A stretch of 64,000 bases of DNA from an uncultured Nitrosomonas sp. GTDB lineage: Bacteria > Pseudomonadota > Gammaproteobacteria > Burkholderiales > Nitrosomonadaceae. Of the stretch, positions 27,753 to 36,870 are shown in pieces. The notes under the pieces were generated by a model. It was not told the origin of the DNA, did not search any database, and saw only the letters and a program-made list of their open reading frames with translations. The stretch's first letter is position 1. The number at the start of each line of letters is the position of its first letter. The stretch spans positions 1 to 64,000 of the forward strand of contig CADEDJ010000009.1 in NCBI GenBank assembly GCA_902826055.1, in the 5' to 3' direction. A program made the translations under genes and the position numbers.

Positions 27753-28214
27753 CTATATTGTAGAAACAAAATCCAGAACTTCTTGGACATGGCCCGGTAC
27801 TTTTACACTACGCCATTCTTTCCGCAGGATTCCTTGCCCATCGATGACGAATGTACTGCGTTCGATTCCGCGGACCTGCTTGCCGTACATATTCTTCATT
27901 TTCAATACATCAAATAAATTACAAACTTTTTCGTCTATGTCACTAAGCAAATCAAACGGAAATTGCATTTTTTCTTTAAATTTCTCATGTGAATTGAGCG
28001 AATCACGCGAAACGCCAACGATAATGCAATTTTTATTCAAAAATGCTGACCAATGATCACGAAAATCTTGACCTTCCGTAGTACAGCCCGGCGTATCATC
28101 TTTGGGATAGAAATAAACAATTACTGTTTTACCCGAGTAATCTGCTAAAGAAAAATTGCTCCCTCCGGTTGCTGGCAATATAAAGTTTTCTATCGGTTGC
28201 TCAAGTTTTACCAT
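27753..28214 (-). CDS. bcp: Thioredoxin-dependent peroxiredoxin, Bcp/PrxQ type
   Basis: 153-residue cytoplasmic peroxidase. The peroxidatic cysteine is Cys44 in YPKDDTPGCTTEGQDFRD. The resolving cysteine usually found five residues later in the E. coli type is replaced (Gln49), so it may act as a 1-Cys enzyme or use another cysteine near 94 (VCNLFDV). Length is normal. It ends 6 bp from the convergent PBP1A gene and lies 8 bp downstream of ccmI on the same strand, so it may ride on the ccm transcript. Confidence 0.92.
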   Translation of the reverse strand: MVKLEQPIENFILPATGGSNFSLADYSGKTVIVYFYPKDDTPGCTTEGQDFRDHWSAFLNKNCIIVGVSRDSLNSHEKFKEKMQFPFDLLSDIDEKVCNLFDVLKMKNMYGKQVRGIERSTFVIDGQGILRKEWRSVKVPGHVQEVLDFVSTI

Positions 28215-28222
28215 GACTTTAA

Positions 28223-29587
28223 TTAAGGAATTTTCCGATCAATGATAATTGAAATGTCAGTGAGTCCTAATTTCACCGGCGCACTAAATCCTTGCAAATC
28301 TCCGCTTGCGGGAACAGCTTGACCGGACTTAGAAATTCTGGCTTCAATTACAATTTCCGGAAAATTTGACATTTTCATCGTTGGCATCATTGCCATATCA
28401 TCAGTCAATGTGAATGTTGCCGGCAGGTCGCTTACCCTCAAGCGTAAAATTGCCAACGGCACTTTTGGTCCAGTTTTAGCACGCGCATAAATGAATAAAG
28501 TGTCACTGGATGATGCTACAGACGCCAATTCAGGTTTTAGGGCTACGCGGCCAGAAACTGATAATGAATTAGCCGAAGTATCAGAACTTGTTTGAGCTAC
28601 TTTGGTTTCCGAAACTACAGCTTGGTGGTCTGGTGCATCCGTTGAATCATTTTTAGCAGCAGATGCAGTATGAACTACTGGTTGCTCAGCCGCCTGCGCT
28701 TTGCCTGCGCCATGTGCCAATAATTTAGCTTCAGCTATACTATCTTTAACAGACTTTGCTAAAGGTGAATCGACAGGAATAGTTGTCAACAATTTTTCCC
28801 AGTGAGCAGATGCTGCCGTATAATTTTCCTGCTCAAACTCCGCATGACCAGCAAGTGCCAGTGCCGGTGGAAATTCTGGGTCAATCTTTAGTGCATCGTA
28901 GAGTAATTCCGTTGGTTTTCCAGCAAGTGTTCCTTGATTCTTGAGTCCAAGTGCACGTGCATAATCGCTAAGTATTTGTGGATTATTGGGTACTAATTCG
29001 ACAAGTTTGGCATAAGTATTACTGGCTTCGGTAAAGCGTTCCATAGCTGTATAAGTACGTGCTAACATAAGCCAACCTTCAACGTCTTCGGGGTTACTGC
29101 TCAACCTTGCAATGAGATTTTCGAGCGCTGCGGAAAAATCATGACCACTCATATCTTCACCACTGTCACCACTGCGATTCATTTGTGTAACACTGGCTAG
29201 CTGCGCTTGTGGTAATAATCCACGGGTATCACCAATGTTTAAATACAAAAAAATTGCAACAAGCGGAAATCCCAATGTCAGAATCGCGGCTAATGTAATA
29301 TTCTGAATTTTTTTATTTTTCTGAAGTGTTAATTGCTCGTGCCCGCTCACATCTTGCAACATGCGTTGCTGTAACTCTTGCTTACTTTTGTTGTACTGTT
29401 CCTGACTTAAAATATCGTTTTCCAGATCTCTATCGAGTTCGGCGATTTGATCACGATATACCGTAATATTGACGGCATCGTGTTCAAGGTTTGCCAGTTG
29501 ATTATCTTTATTACGTAGTAGCGTAGGAATGACAAACAACAATGCTACTACAATGAAAATACCAGAAATAACCCAAAAAGCTGTCAT
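28223..29587 (-). CDS. ccmI: Cytochrome c maturation protein CcmI
   Basis: 454 residues. Two N-terminal membrane helices (about 1-22 and 95-115) flank a cytoplasmic leucine-zipper-like loop (DRDLENDILSQEQYNKSKQEL). A TPR-rich periplasmic part follows (about 165-290; DVEGWLMLARTYTAMERFTEASNTYAKLVELVPNNPQ), and a C-terminal beta domain (about 345-454) completes the chaperone that holds apocytochrome c. The start overlaps ccmH by 4 nt. It is last of the ccm genes here. Confidence 0.93.
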   Translation of the reverse strand: MTAFWVISGIFIVVALLFVIPTLLRNKDNQLANLEHDAVNITVYRDQIAELDRDLENDILSQEQYNKSKQELQQRMLQDVSGHEQLTLQKNKKIQNITLAAILTLGFPLVAIFLYLNIGDTRGLLPQAQLASVTQMNRSGDSGEDMSGHDFSAALENLIARLSSNPEDVEGWLMLARTYTAMERFTEASNTYAKLVELVPNNPQILSDYARALGLKNQGTLAGKPTELLYDALKIDPEFPPALALAGHAEFEQENYTAASAHWEKLLTTIPVDSPLAKSVKDSIAEAKLLAHGAGKAQAAEQPVVHTASAAKNDSTDAPDHQAVVSETKVAQTSSDTSANSLSVSGRVALKPELASVASSSDTLFIYARAKTGPKVPLAILRLRVSDLPATFTLTDDMAMMPTMKMSNFPEIVIEARISKSGQAVPASGDLQGFSAPVKLGLTDISIIIDRKIP

Positions 29588-30084
29588 ACTTTTTTACCTT
29601 TTTTTTCTTCGTCCAGTAATGCTTCCGCTTGTGCAAGCTGTTCTGGTGAAAGTGAGATCTCTCCAACTTGAACGCGGCGACGCCTTAAATGAACAATCAG
29701 TGCTCCGAGTGCAATGACAAATAATAAAATTGGACCAAACCATAACAGGATGGTTGTTGGTTTCATTGGAGGATTATAAAGAATGAAATCTCCGTATCGA
29801 TCAACCAAAAATTGAACAATCTCTTCATCTGTTTTATCGGCCTTGATTTGCTCCCGAATTTCACGCCGAATGTCATTTGAAAATTCCGCACGGGAATCCG
29901 AAATGGGTTCATTCTGACAAACCAAACAACGCAAATCCATCGTCAATGCTAACATTCTTTTTTCAACTTCAGGATCTTCGGCAACGGGTATTGCTTCTTT
30001 TGCCCATCCTGCTAACGGAATCAATAACAGTAATAAAAACACCAACTTCGTTACTTTTATTACTCCATTTAATGGATATATCAT
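29584..30084 (-). CDS. ccmH: Cytochrome c maturation protein CcmH (CcmL type)
   Basis: 166 residues: a signal-like N-terminus, the redox motif Cys53-Leu-Val-Cys56 in LRCLVCQNEPISDS, the three-helix domain with QIKADKTDEEIVQFLVDRYGDFILYNPP, and a membrane helix near 110-130. It keeps the CXXCH heme site of apocytochromes reduced together with CcmG. This is the short form, with the TPR part encoded separately as ccmI, the usual split outside enterobacteria. It is 36 bp downstream of ccmG. Confidence 0.94.
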   Translation of the reverse strand: MIYPLNGVIKVTKLVFLLLLLIPLAGWAKEAIPVAEDPEVEKRMLALTMDLRCLVCQNEPISDSRAEFSNDIRREIREQIKADKTDEEIVQFLVDRYGDFILYNPPMKPTTILLWFGPILLFVIALGALIVHLRRRRVQVGEISLSPEQLAQAEALLDEEKKGKKV

Positions 30085-30120
30085 GACAAGGCTGGCCTTT
30101 ATTCTAGAAAAATTCTAATA

Positions 30121-30651
30121 CTATACTTGCTGCTGCAATTCTTTGATCAGGGGGATAATAGTTTTTTCCAATGAATCCACTGTAACCGGCCCAATTTGTT
30201 TGTGCCTAATGATACCTTTCTTATCAATGACATAAGTTTCTGGTACACCGTAAACGCCATAATCGATTCCAACTTTGCCATCAATATCAACAATGCTAAT
30301 GGCATAGGGATCACCATATCGTTTAAGCCACTGCAATGCAGTACTGCGTTCATCTTTATAGTTGAGACCATAAATCGGTACAATCCCTGATTTCGCCAAT
30401 TGCACCAAAAGTGGGTGTTCGTCACGACATGCAACGCACCATGATGCCCATACATTCAGTATCCAAACCTTGCCTAGATTGTCTTCTGACGACATATTTT
30501 TGTCTGGTTCATGCAATTGATCGAGTTGAAATTTGGGTGCTGGCTTATTGATCAACGGCGAAGGGACCTGCCGGGGATTTAACGTCAATCCGACTAGCAG
30601 AAATGCCGCCAACACCATAAATGCAAATAGAGGAATGAGATAGCGCATCAT
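30121..30651 (-). CDS. ccmG: Thiol-disulfide interchange protein CcmG/DsbE
   Basis: 176 residues: a membrane-anchored periplasmic thioredoxin. The N-terminal helix is followed by KPAPKFQLDQL and the active site Cys72-Val-Ala-Cys75 in NVWASWCVACRDEHP, with the cis-proline region GVPETYVIDKKG. It passes electrons to CcmH and apocytochrome c. Its start overlaps ccmF by 4 nt. Two adjacent ATG codons begin the frame. Confidence 0.95.
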   Translation of the reverse strand: MMRYLIPLFAFMVLAAFLLVGLTLNPRQVPSPLINKPAPKFQLDQLHEPDKNMSSEDNLGKVWILNVWASWCVACRDEHPLLVQLAKSGIVPIYGLNYKDERSTALQWLKRYGDPYAISIVDIDGKVGIDYGVYGVPETYVIDKKGIIRHKQIGPVTVDSLEKTIIPLIKELQQQV

Positions 30652-32708
30652 ACCTTAGTTGTCTCTGTCGCTAAGTCAATCTTAGATACTGCAGGTGAAG
30701 TAGTCGTTACCGCAGGAATTTGTTTAGGTTGCTGCGCTATACCAACCTCCGCAGATGCTACTGATTTCTTTTTGCTGATCTTCAAACGATAGCGACGATC
30801 GGTCACAGATGTGATACCACCGATAGCCATCAATAAACATCCCAGCCAAATCCAATCAACAAATGGCTTATGATATGCACGTACTACCCATGCACCGTTT
30901 GTTAACGGCTCACCTAATGCGACGTAGAGATCACGCAACAGTCCTGTGTCGATCGCCGCTTCTGTCATTGCCATACCTGAAGCATTGTAAGTACGTTTTT
31001 CCGGATACAAGTTGCGTACAAATTGGTCATCTTTGAAAACCCCAATATCGCCGCGAACCGCTTTGTAATTCGGCCCAACGACATCACTGGTTCCATTGAA
31101 TTGGAATGTATAGCCACCAACAGCTACCTTACTGCCGATTTCCATGCGTACGTCTTTCTCGGTCTCATAACCATTTACAAGTGTTACCCCAATAATGAAT
31201 ACCGCCACACCTAAATGCGCTAAGTGCATACCATAGTAGCTTCTTGATTGCTTTATCAGCTTTGTCAAAAAACTACCTTCTCCACTGGTATTCAGGCGAT
31301 GTTTCACACTAACCACTATGCATACTATGATCCAGAAAGCCAGCAACAATCCAAAACTGATCATCGGCTTCCATTCACCCATGAAATATGGCGCAATCAA
31401 TGCAGAAAGAACACTTACAGCAAATGCCCAGCGTAAACGAACAGCCAACGCTGGCAAACTCATTTGCTTCCATCGAGAAATAGGTCCAACGCCGATTAGA
31501 AAAATTGCTGGTGTCATTACAGGAACAAAAACGGCTTCAAAGTAGGGAGGTCCTACTGATAGTTTTCCTAAACCCAAAGCGTCAATAATCAACGGATATA
31601 AAGTTCCCAGCAGTACACTTGCCGCTGCAACTAACAATAATATATTATTGGTCAATAACATAGATTCGCGCGAAACCAAATCAAATTTTCCACCCAATCC
31701 AACTTTAGGTGCACGCCATGCAAATAATACTAATGAACAACTGATAACAACTACTAGAAAAATCAGAATAAATATACCGCGAGCGGGATCTGTGGCAAAA
31801 GCATGAACAGAGGTTAGCACACCAGACCGGACAAGGAAGGTTCCCAGCAAGCTCAATGCAAATGCGCATATTGCTAATAAAACGGTCCAACTTTTGAAAC
31901 TTCCCCGTTTTTCAGTAACTGCTAATGAATGGACTAAAGCGGTACCCACCAGCCATGGCATAAATGAAGCATTTTCGACAGGATCCCAGAACCACCATCC
32001 ACCCCAACCTAGTTCATAATACGCCCACCAGCTGCCAAGCATGATTCCGAATGTCAAGAAAACCCACGCGACAATCGTCCAAGGACGAGACCAGCGCGCC
32101 CACGTTGCATCAAGTTTACCACTCATCAATGCTGCGATTGCAAAAGCAAAGGCAATTGAAAATCCGACATACCCCATATAAAGCATCGGAGGATGAACTA
32201 CCATACCTGCGTCCTGCAAGAGTGGATTTAAATCGCTGCCTTCAGCTGCGGCGGGTAATAATCGGTCGAATGGATTAGAAGTAATTAGCATAAATAAGTA
32301 GAAACCAATACTGACAACTCCCAGAACTCCGAGTACACGCGCCACAATATCATCCGGTAATTGTTTACTGAAAACACTGACTGCTACAGACCATCCTGCA
32401 AGCATCAATACCCACAGTAATAGCGAACCTTCATGCGAACCCCAAGTAGCTGCTAGTCTGTATTGAAACGGTAATTCGGTATTTGAATTTTTGGCAACGT
32501 TCAAAACTGAAAAATCGCTACTTACAAAAGAATAAGCTAAACATGAGAAAGCTATCAGCACAAATACAAATTGTCCTTGAACTACTGGCCTTGCGAGTGC
32601 AATCCAAGCTGGGATACCGCGAGTTGCTCCGATAATGGGCAGTGTTCCTTGTACAGTAGCTAAAAGCAGAGCTAGTATCAATGCAAAATTACCAATTTCA
32701 GGAATCAT
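30648..32708 (-). CDS. ccmF: Heme lyase subunit CcmF
   Basis: 686-residue polytopic membrane protein that attaches heme to apocytochrome c. The tryptophan-rich WWD motif appears in LGWGGWWFWDPVENASFMPWLVGTALVHS, and conserved periplasmic histidines flank it (GSHEGSL, VHPPMLYMGYVGF). About 14-15 hydrophobic segments are present, with a large periplasmic loop near 500-610. Length is typical. It lies between ccmE and ccmG. Confidence 0.96.
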   Translation of the reverse strand: MIPEIGNFALILALLLATVQGTLPIIGATRGIPAWIALARPVVQGQFVFVLIAFSCLAYSFVSSDFSVLNVAKNSNTELPFQYRLAATWGSHEGSLLLWVLMLAGWSVAVSVFSKQLPDDIVARVLGVLGVVSIGFYLFMLITSNPFDRLLPAAAEGSDLNPLLQDAGMVVHPPMLYMGYVGFSIAFAFAIAALMSGKLDATWARWSRPWTIVAWVFLTFGIMLGSWWAYYELGWGGWWFWDPVENASFMPWLVGTALVHSLAVTEKRGSFKSWTVLLAICAFALSLLGTFLVRSGVLTSVHAFATDPARGIFILIFLVVVISCSLVLFAWRAPKVGLGGKFDLVSRESMLLTNNILLLVAAASVLLGTLYPLIIDALGLGKLSVGPPYFEAVFVPVMTPAIFLIGVGPISRWKQMSLPALAVRLRWAFAVSVLSALIAPYFMGEWKPMISFGLLLAFWIIVCIVVSVKHRLNTSGEGSFLTKLIKQSRSYYGMHLAHLGVAVFIIGVTLVNGYETEKDVRMEIGSKVAVGGYTFQFNGTSDVVGPNYKAVRGDIGVFKDDQFVRNLYPEKRTYNASGMAMTEAAIDTGLLRDLYVALGEPLTNGAWVVRAYHKPFVDWIWLGCLLMAIGGITSVTDRRYRLKISKKKSVASAEVGIAQQPKQIPAVTTTSPAVSKIDLATETTKV

Positions 32709-32774
32709 GATTTTATTAATTGAAAATTATTACGGATTAAAAATGAATCCCTCAGATCATTAATATCTTCGGGT

Positions 32775-33224
32775 TTATTGTATTAATGACGCTTTTTGTG
32801 CTTTGGCAGCTTTTTCTAAAGCTTCTGCAGCTTCAGGCGGCATGTAATTTTCATCGTGTTTGGCTAGTACTTCATCAGCTTCAAAAACACCAGCACTCGA
32901 TATTTTTCCTTGTGCGACAATCCCCTTACCTTCGCGAAATAAATCAGGCAAGATACCGGTATATACAACCGGGATAGTTTCCGCTGTATCAGTCACAGCA
33001 AAATGTACTGTTGTAGAACCGTCTTCACGCTTAACGCTACCTTCTGCAACCAACCCTCCAATCCTAAAGCTTTTCCCAATAGGTGCTTCTTTTGCAACTA
33101 CTTGAGATGGACTAAAGAAAAAAACCAAGTTACTTTGAAAAGCGTTAAGGACCAGCATTGAAGCAATACCTAATACAGTAATTCCTGCAACAATGAATGC
33201 AAGTTTTTTATGACGGGGTTTCAT
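32775..33224 (-). CDS. ccmE: Heme chaperone CcmE
   Basis: 149 residues: an N-terminal membrane anchor (about 8-30) and a periplasmic OB-fold ([37 protein letters not shown]). The covalent heme ligand His123 and Tyr127 occur in [14 protein letters not shown], the canonical HXXXY motif. Its start overlaps ccmD by 17 nt. A Lys/Ala-rich tail follows the motif. Confidence 0.95.
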   Translation of the reverse strand: MKPRHKKLAFIVAGITVLGIASMLVLNAFQSNLVFFFSPSQVVAKEAPIGKSFRIGGLVAEGSVKREDGSTTVHFAVTDTAETIPVVYTGILPDLFREGKGIVAQGKISSAGVFEADEVLAKHDENYMPPEAAEALEKAAKAQKASLIQ

Positions 33225-33405
33225 TTTTATCTCTTCTTATATTAATGTTACGAATGAGACTATATTGCTTTTCTAAAGTTCGGCGGCGATTTGAAATTAG
33301 CCAAATTTCAGCAACTATACAAATTAGTGTCACCACATACGAACCCCAAACATAAAGCCCATAGCCTCCCATTGAAAAAAAATCCGAGATACTCGACCAA
33401 TTCAT
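33208..33405 (-). CDS. ccmD: Heme exporter protein CcmD
   Basis: 65 residues from the ATG at 33405, which overlaps the ccmC stop by 4 nt. An upstream in-frame start would lie inside ccmC. It is a single-span small membrane protein ([36 protein letters not shown] in two parts), with the aromatic N-terminus and RR-rich cytoplasmic tail of CcmD. It helps release heme-loaded CcmE from CcmABC. Confidence 0.92.
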   Translation of the reverse strand: MNWSSISDFFSMGGYGLYVWGSYVVTLICIVAEIWLISNRRRTLEKQYSLIRNINIRRDKNETPS

Positions 33406-34148
33406 CGTATGAATTCCTTTTTCTGTAATTCTGCTACCCATGCCGTATGACTTTCGCGTTCAATTATGATCACACGCGTACGTTTTAGTATAATTGCAAT
33501 GGAGTACATCCAGCTCGAAAACACCATAATCATCATGCCTAGCAACATGGTCGATGCCATAGATGGAGCTTGATTAATACTAACCGACGCACCCTGATGC
33601 AAGGTATTCCACCATTGCACTGAGAAATAAATAATTGGAATATTCACTACACCAACGAGAGCAATAATTGCACCTGCTTTGTCAGCACGACGCGGATCAT
33701 CAATAGCCGCCTGTAAAGACATAAATCCTATATATAGAAATAATAGAATTAATTCGGAAGTCAGTCTTGCATCCCATACCCACCATGTTCCCCACATCGG
33801 CTTTCCCCATAATGCACCTGTCCAGAGTGCAATGAAAGTAAACATAGCACCTGTCGGCGCTATTGCTGTAGCAAACATTGAAGACAATCTCGTGTTAAAT
33901 GCCAAGCCAATACCGGCCCAGAAAGCCATTACAACATAAAGAAACATTGACATCCATGCAGCAGGTACATGAATAAATATTATTCGATAAGCTTCGCCTT
34001 GCTGGAAATCCGTGGGTGCCACAAAGAAACCAACATAAAGACCGGCCACTAATGATACCACCGCGGCAATTGTAAATATTGGAATCATTTTTCCGGCTAA
34101 TGAGTAAAAGCTTGCAGGAGAGGAATACTTAAACCAATTGATCGTCAT
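33402..34148 (-). CDS. ccmC: Heme exporter/handling protein CcmC
   Basis: 248-residue membrane protein with six helices. The WWD motif reads WGTWWVWDARLTSELILL, and conserved His residues lie in FIHVPAAWMSM and near NTLHQGASVS. It binds heme and loads it on CcmE. Start MTINWFKYSSP. It is separated from ccmB by 208 bp, an uncommon gap in an otherwise tightly packed operon. Confidence 0.95.
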   Translation of the reverse strand: MTINWFKYSSPASFYSLAGKMIPIFTIAAVVSLVAGLYVGFFVAPTDFQQGEAYRIIFIHVPAAWMSMFLYVVMAFWAGIGLAFNTRLSSMFATAIAPTGAMFTFIALWTGALWGKPMWGTWWVWDARLTSELILLFLYIGFMSLQAAIDDPRRADKAGAIIALVGVVNIPIIYFSVQWWNTLHQGASVSINQAPSMASTMLLGMMIMVFSSWMYSIAIILKRTRVIIIERESHTAWVAELQKKEFIR

Positions 34149-34356
34149 ATCAAATGTTATAGTTATTTTAATTAAATGTTAGTTCTTCTATATCTGAGAC
34201 TGAATGACTTATATTTTTATTCCGTCAATTCTATACTAAAAACACAAAAAAAATGCCTTCTATTTACAAATTCTAAATCCTAAGGATCATCACAAAACCG
34301 ATTTCCACAATACAATACAAATAGTTATGAACGTGCCTCTCTTAAAGCGCACTCAC
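34149..34356. other. AT-rich gap between ccmB and ccmC
   Basis: 208 bp with no supported gene. It interrupts an operon whose other junctions mostly overlap or nearly touch. It may hold an internal promoter for ccmCDEFGHI, but no clear pair of boxes or hairpin could be picked out by eye. Confidence 0.5.
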
Positions 34357-35010
34357 TTACTCCAACGAAACTCGTAGAGATGAGGCCGTAGCCCAAGGAG
34401 CAAGAGCCAAAGATGCCAGTAGGAATGCACCCAATAGCGACAGGTGTGCATCAAATCCAATTCCTGCCATATTCGCCTCAACCGCACCGGCACCAAAAAT
34501 AAGTACCGGAATATATAACGGTAATACCAATAATGAAACCAGCACACTTCCACCTCGTAACCCCAAAGTCAGTGCTGCACCAATCGCGCCGATTAAGCTT
34601 AATACCGGTGTTCCCAGCAGCAGAGTGATTGTTAGCACTAGCAAAGCTTCAGCTGGCAAATCGTATTGAATGCCTAATATCGGAGCCATTATCACTAGCG
34701 GAATACCTGTCACCAGCCAATGGGCAAAAGCTTTTCCGAGAACCAATAGCGATAACGATTGGGGTGATAGCAACATTTGTTCTAACGTGCCATCTATGTA
34801 ATCGTTAGAAAACATTCTGTTCAAAGACAACATCGAAGCCAGCAATGCAGCCACCCAAACCACACCGGGTGCCATTGCACGTAACATATTCATCTCGGGA
34901 CCCACGCTCAGTGGAAAAAGACTCACTACGATGACGAAAAAAAATAGAGTGGTTAGAACATCGGATTGGCGGCGTATAGCTAACAGTAAATCACGCTTAA
35001 TGATCCACAT
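34357..35010 (-). CDS. ccmB: Heme exporter protein CcmB
   Basis: 217 residues from the ATG at 35010 (MWIIKRDLLLAIRRQSDVL, the normal CcmB N-terminus). A GTG three codons earlier would overlap the ccmA stop and is the alternative. Six membrane segments are visible, with the FSNDYIDGTLEQMLLSP loop characteristic of the family. It is the membrane partner of the CcmA ATPase in releasing holo-CcmE. Confidence 0.94.
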   Translation of the reverse strand: MWIIKRDLLLAIRRQSDVLTTLFFFVIVVSLFPLSVGPEMNMLRAMAPGVVWVAALLASMLSLNRMFSNDYIDGTLEQMLLSPQSLSLLVLGKAFAHWLVTGIPLVIMAPILGIQYDLPAEALLVLTITLLLGTPVLSLIGAIGAALTLGLRGGSVLVSLLVLPLYIPVLIFGAGAVEANMAGIGFDAHLSLLGAFLLASLALAPWATASSLRVSLE

Positions 35011-35015
35011 AACTA

Positions 35016-35630
35016 TCACGCCAATTGGAGTTGCACAATAGATGCAGCCCCAATATCAATTTCTTGATGTGTTGTCATTACTACCATACCATCTTGTTGC
35101 AAGTGACGTTCTAATAAACCTTGAATAAACTTGACAGCCATTGCGTCCAACGCAACCAGAGGTTCATCAAGAATCCATAACGAAGTTTTGCAAGTTAGCA
35201 AGCGAGCCAGCCCAACTCTACGTCGCTGTCCTTGAGATAAAACCTTCACCGATAACTGCTCTCTGCCACCTAAACCAAGATTCTCAAGTGCTTCACTCGC
35301 TTGATTCTCACTAATCTCATATCCTGAGAGCGCACTTGAAATTCTTAAATTCTCTATTACTGTCAAATCGTCCTTAGTACCACTTAAATGACCGATATAC
35401 GTCATGGCGGAAAAATAATTTTCATTCAAAGGATGGATAGTTTCACCGTGCCAACGAATTTCGCCAGCAGCAGGACTCGATAATCCACAAAGCATGCGTA
35501 ACAGACTCGTTTTACCACTGCCATTTGGACCTCGTACCTGCATTAAGCTACCAGTTTCAAGAGAAAAACTAACATCCTTAAAAAGTTCACGATCACCGCG
35601 AACACATGCTAAGTTAATCCCTTGTAACAT
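35016..35630 (-). CDS. ccmA: Cytochrome c biogenesis ATP-binding protein CcmA
   Basis: 204 residues from the ATG at 35630; a TTG four codons earlier is less likely. ABC ATPase motifs are complete: Walker A GPNGSGKTSLL, signature LSQGQRRRVGLARL, Walker B LWILDEPLVALD and the H-loop TTHQE. It powers the CcmABCD complex. It is the first gene of the ccm operon. No good ribosome site is seen before the ATG. Confidence 0.95.
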   Translation of the reverse strand: MLQGINLACVRGDRELFKDVSFSLETGSLMQVRGPNGSGKTSLLRMLCGLSSPAAGEIRWHGETIHPLNENYFSAMTYIGHLSGTKDDLTVIENLRISSALSGYEISENQASEALENLGLGGREQLSVKVLSQGQRRRVGLARLLTCKTSLWILDEPLVALDAMAVKFIQGLLERHLQQDGMVVMTTHQEIDIGAASIVQLQLA

Positions 35631-35662
35631 AATTTTGGTCAATTATTGGAATAAAACGTAAG

Positions 35663-35668
35663 ATTATA
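35663..35668 (-). promoter_or_regulatory. Possible -10 box for the ccm operon
   Basis: TATAAT on the minus strand, 33 nt before the ccmA ATG. The hexamer 17 nt upstream is CTGTTA, only a partial -35 match. It is the best promoter candidate for ccmABCDEFGHI in this gap. Confidence 0.4.
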
Positions 35669-35819
35669 GCGTATGAAAAGGCCTATAACAGCAGATATTT
35701 CTGTAGCATGAATGCAGAACTTAAGAGAAATTACAAAAACATGACTATTATGGTATTAGATGTCCATAATTATTGATGCAAAATATCAACACAATATGTA
35801 AAAATTACAATAGTATAAT

Positions 35820-36476
35820 AAAAATAAAGAATTGAGCGGCAAGTTTCGCTTTTCCAGTTTCCCGATAATACACGTCTCCTACAATTCAATTCGAATTCTC
35901 TTTTGATCGTGATAAAAATCTAACACTGGGGTTTTATCCCTTAATCTTTCAACAGTCATAATGACATTCATTCGTGTGACATTCATTAGGCGATCACTGA
36001 ATGTATCACTAACGGCTTTAACTGCAGGAGCTATTACATTGGCCAAGAGCTGAATGTATCTAGAAGAATCTTTATGTTCATCTACTGCATTAATGGCTGC
36101 TTTACCAGCGTCACGTGCAACAAAAAGTATCACCACCACGCGCTTCGTCAAAGCAATGCTCCGGGCTCACACGTGAATCAGAACAACCCAATATTGTAGC
36201 TTATGGATTGTGTTCAACAATTAACGCAGATTGAATATCATGAAAATCCTATGGCTTGGATTTCCCGTCACATAACGTTCGTTAACTCGCATCAGTCTCT
36301 TCAGTGCTTGATCGGGTGTTAATACATTCTCTGATTTAGATGGAAGTGCGCACATAACTTTTGTAGCGACACCTTCATCAGATAATGCGATACCACATAA
36401 AAACATACCTATAATTATAGTTGATGCTGCAAATGCAGGAATAAGCGCCTGTCAGAACAAAGTGACAGGATTTCAT
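35820..36476 (-). pseudogene. Decayed Tat-type beta-carbonic anhydrase gene
   Basis: Pieces in several minus-strand frames align in order with the intact enzyme at 12440-13195. They are a twin-arginine RRLFL near 36450, ENVLTPDQALKRLMRVNERYVTGN near 36330-36260, then DFHDIQSALIVEHNP (new frame) ending at a TAA where the intact gene has Tyr, and ILGCSDSRVSPEHCFDEARGG with the first zinc Cys. Next come VARDAGKAAINAVDEHKDS (new frame) and VTRMNVIMTVERLRDKTPVLDF, and finally IVGDVYYRETGKAKLA (new frame). About 35 codons covering the GHESCG zinc site are deleted. There are at least four frameshifts and a nonsense codon, so it cannot make active enzyme. Confidence 0.88.
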
Positions 36477-36870
36477 TTCGATTGCAAGTTTGTTCACAAT
36501 AAAGGCACATTTTTACTCTTCTATTTTTAAATGAGAGATATAAAATTTTATACTTTACTTTCCGCAACAATAAAATTACGCTCATAAATGAGCATGAAGT
36601 AAGATACTTCTGTTTTGTCTATTTTTATTTCATTAAAGAAACGTAAGATCACTAATATTACAGGATTATCAATTTGACTAATTACTGCTTTCTCTTTGAT
36701 CTAATTGATTGCTTTATGAATTGTTAGTAGAAAATAGGTTTTCAATAATGTTCACAATTTAAATTTCAAGTATACTGCCCCGCTGCAAGGATTATCCAGT
36801 ATAAGAACACTCTTGCTGGAATAAATTATCTATTTATAAACAATAAATTAGCAGTTATCAAGGAGAGCGT
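36477..36870. other. AT-rich gap with no gene seen
   Basis: About 390 bp of AT-rich sequence upstream of the secreted protein gene at 36871. I see no open frame, RNA gene or clear repeat. It should contain that gene's promoter. A TATACT near 36771 is a possible -10 box, without a good -35. Confidence 0.45.
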
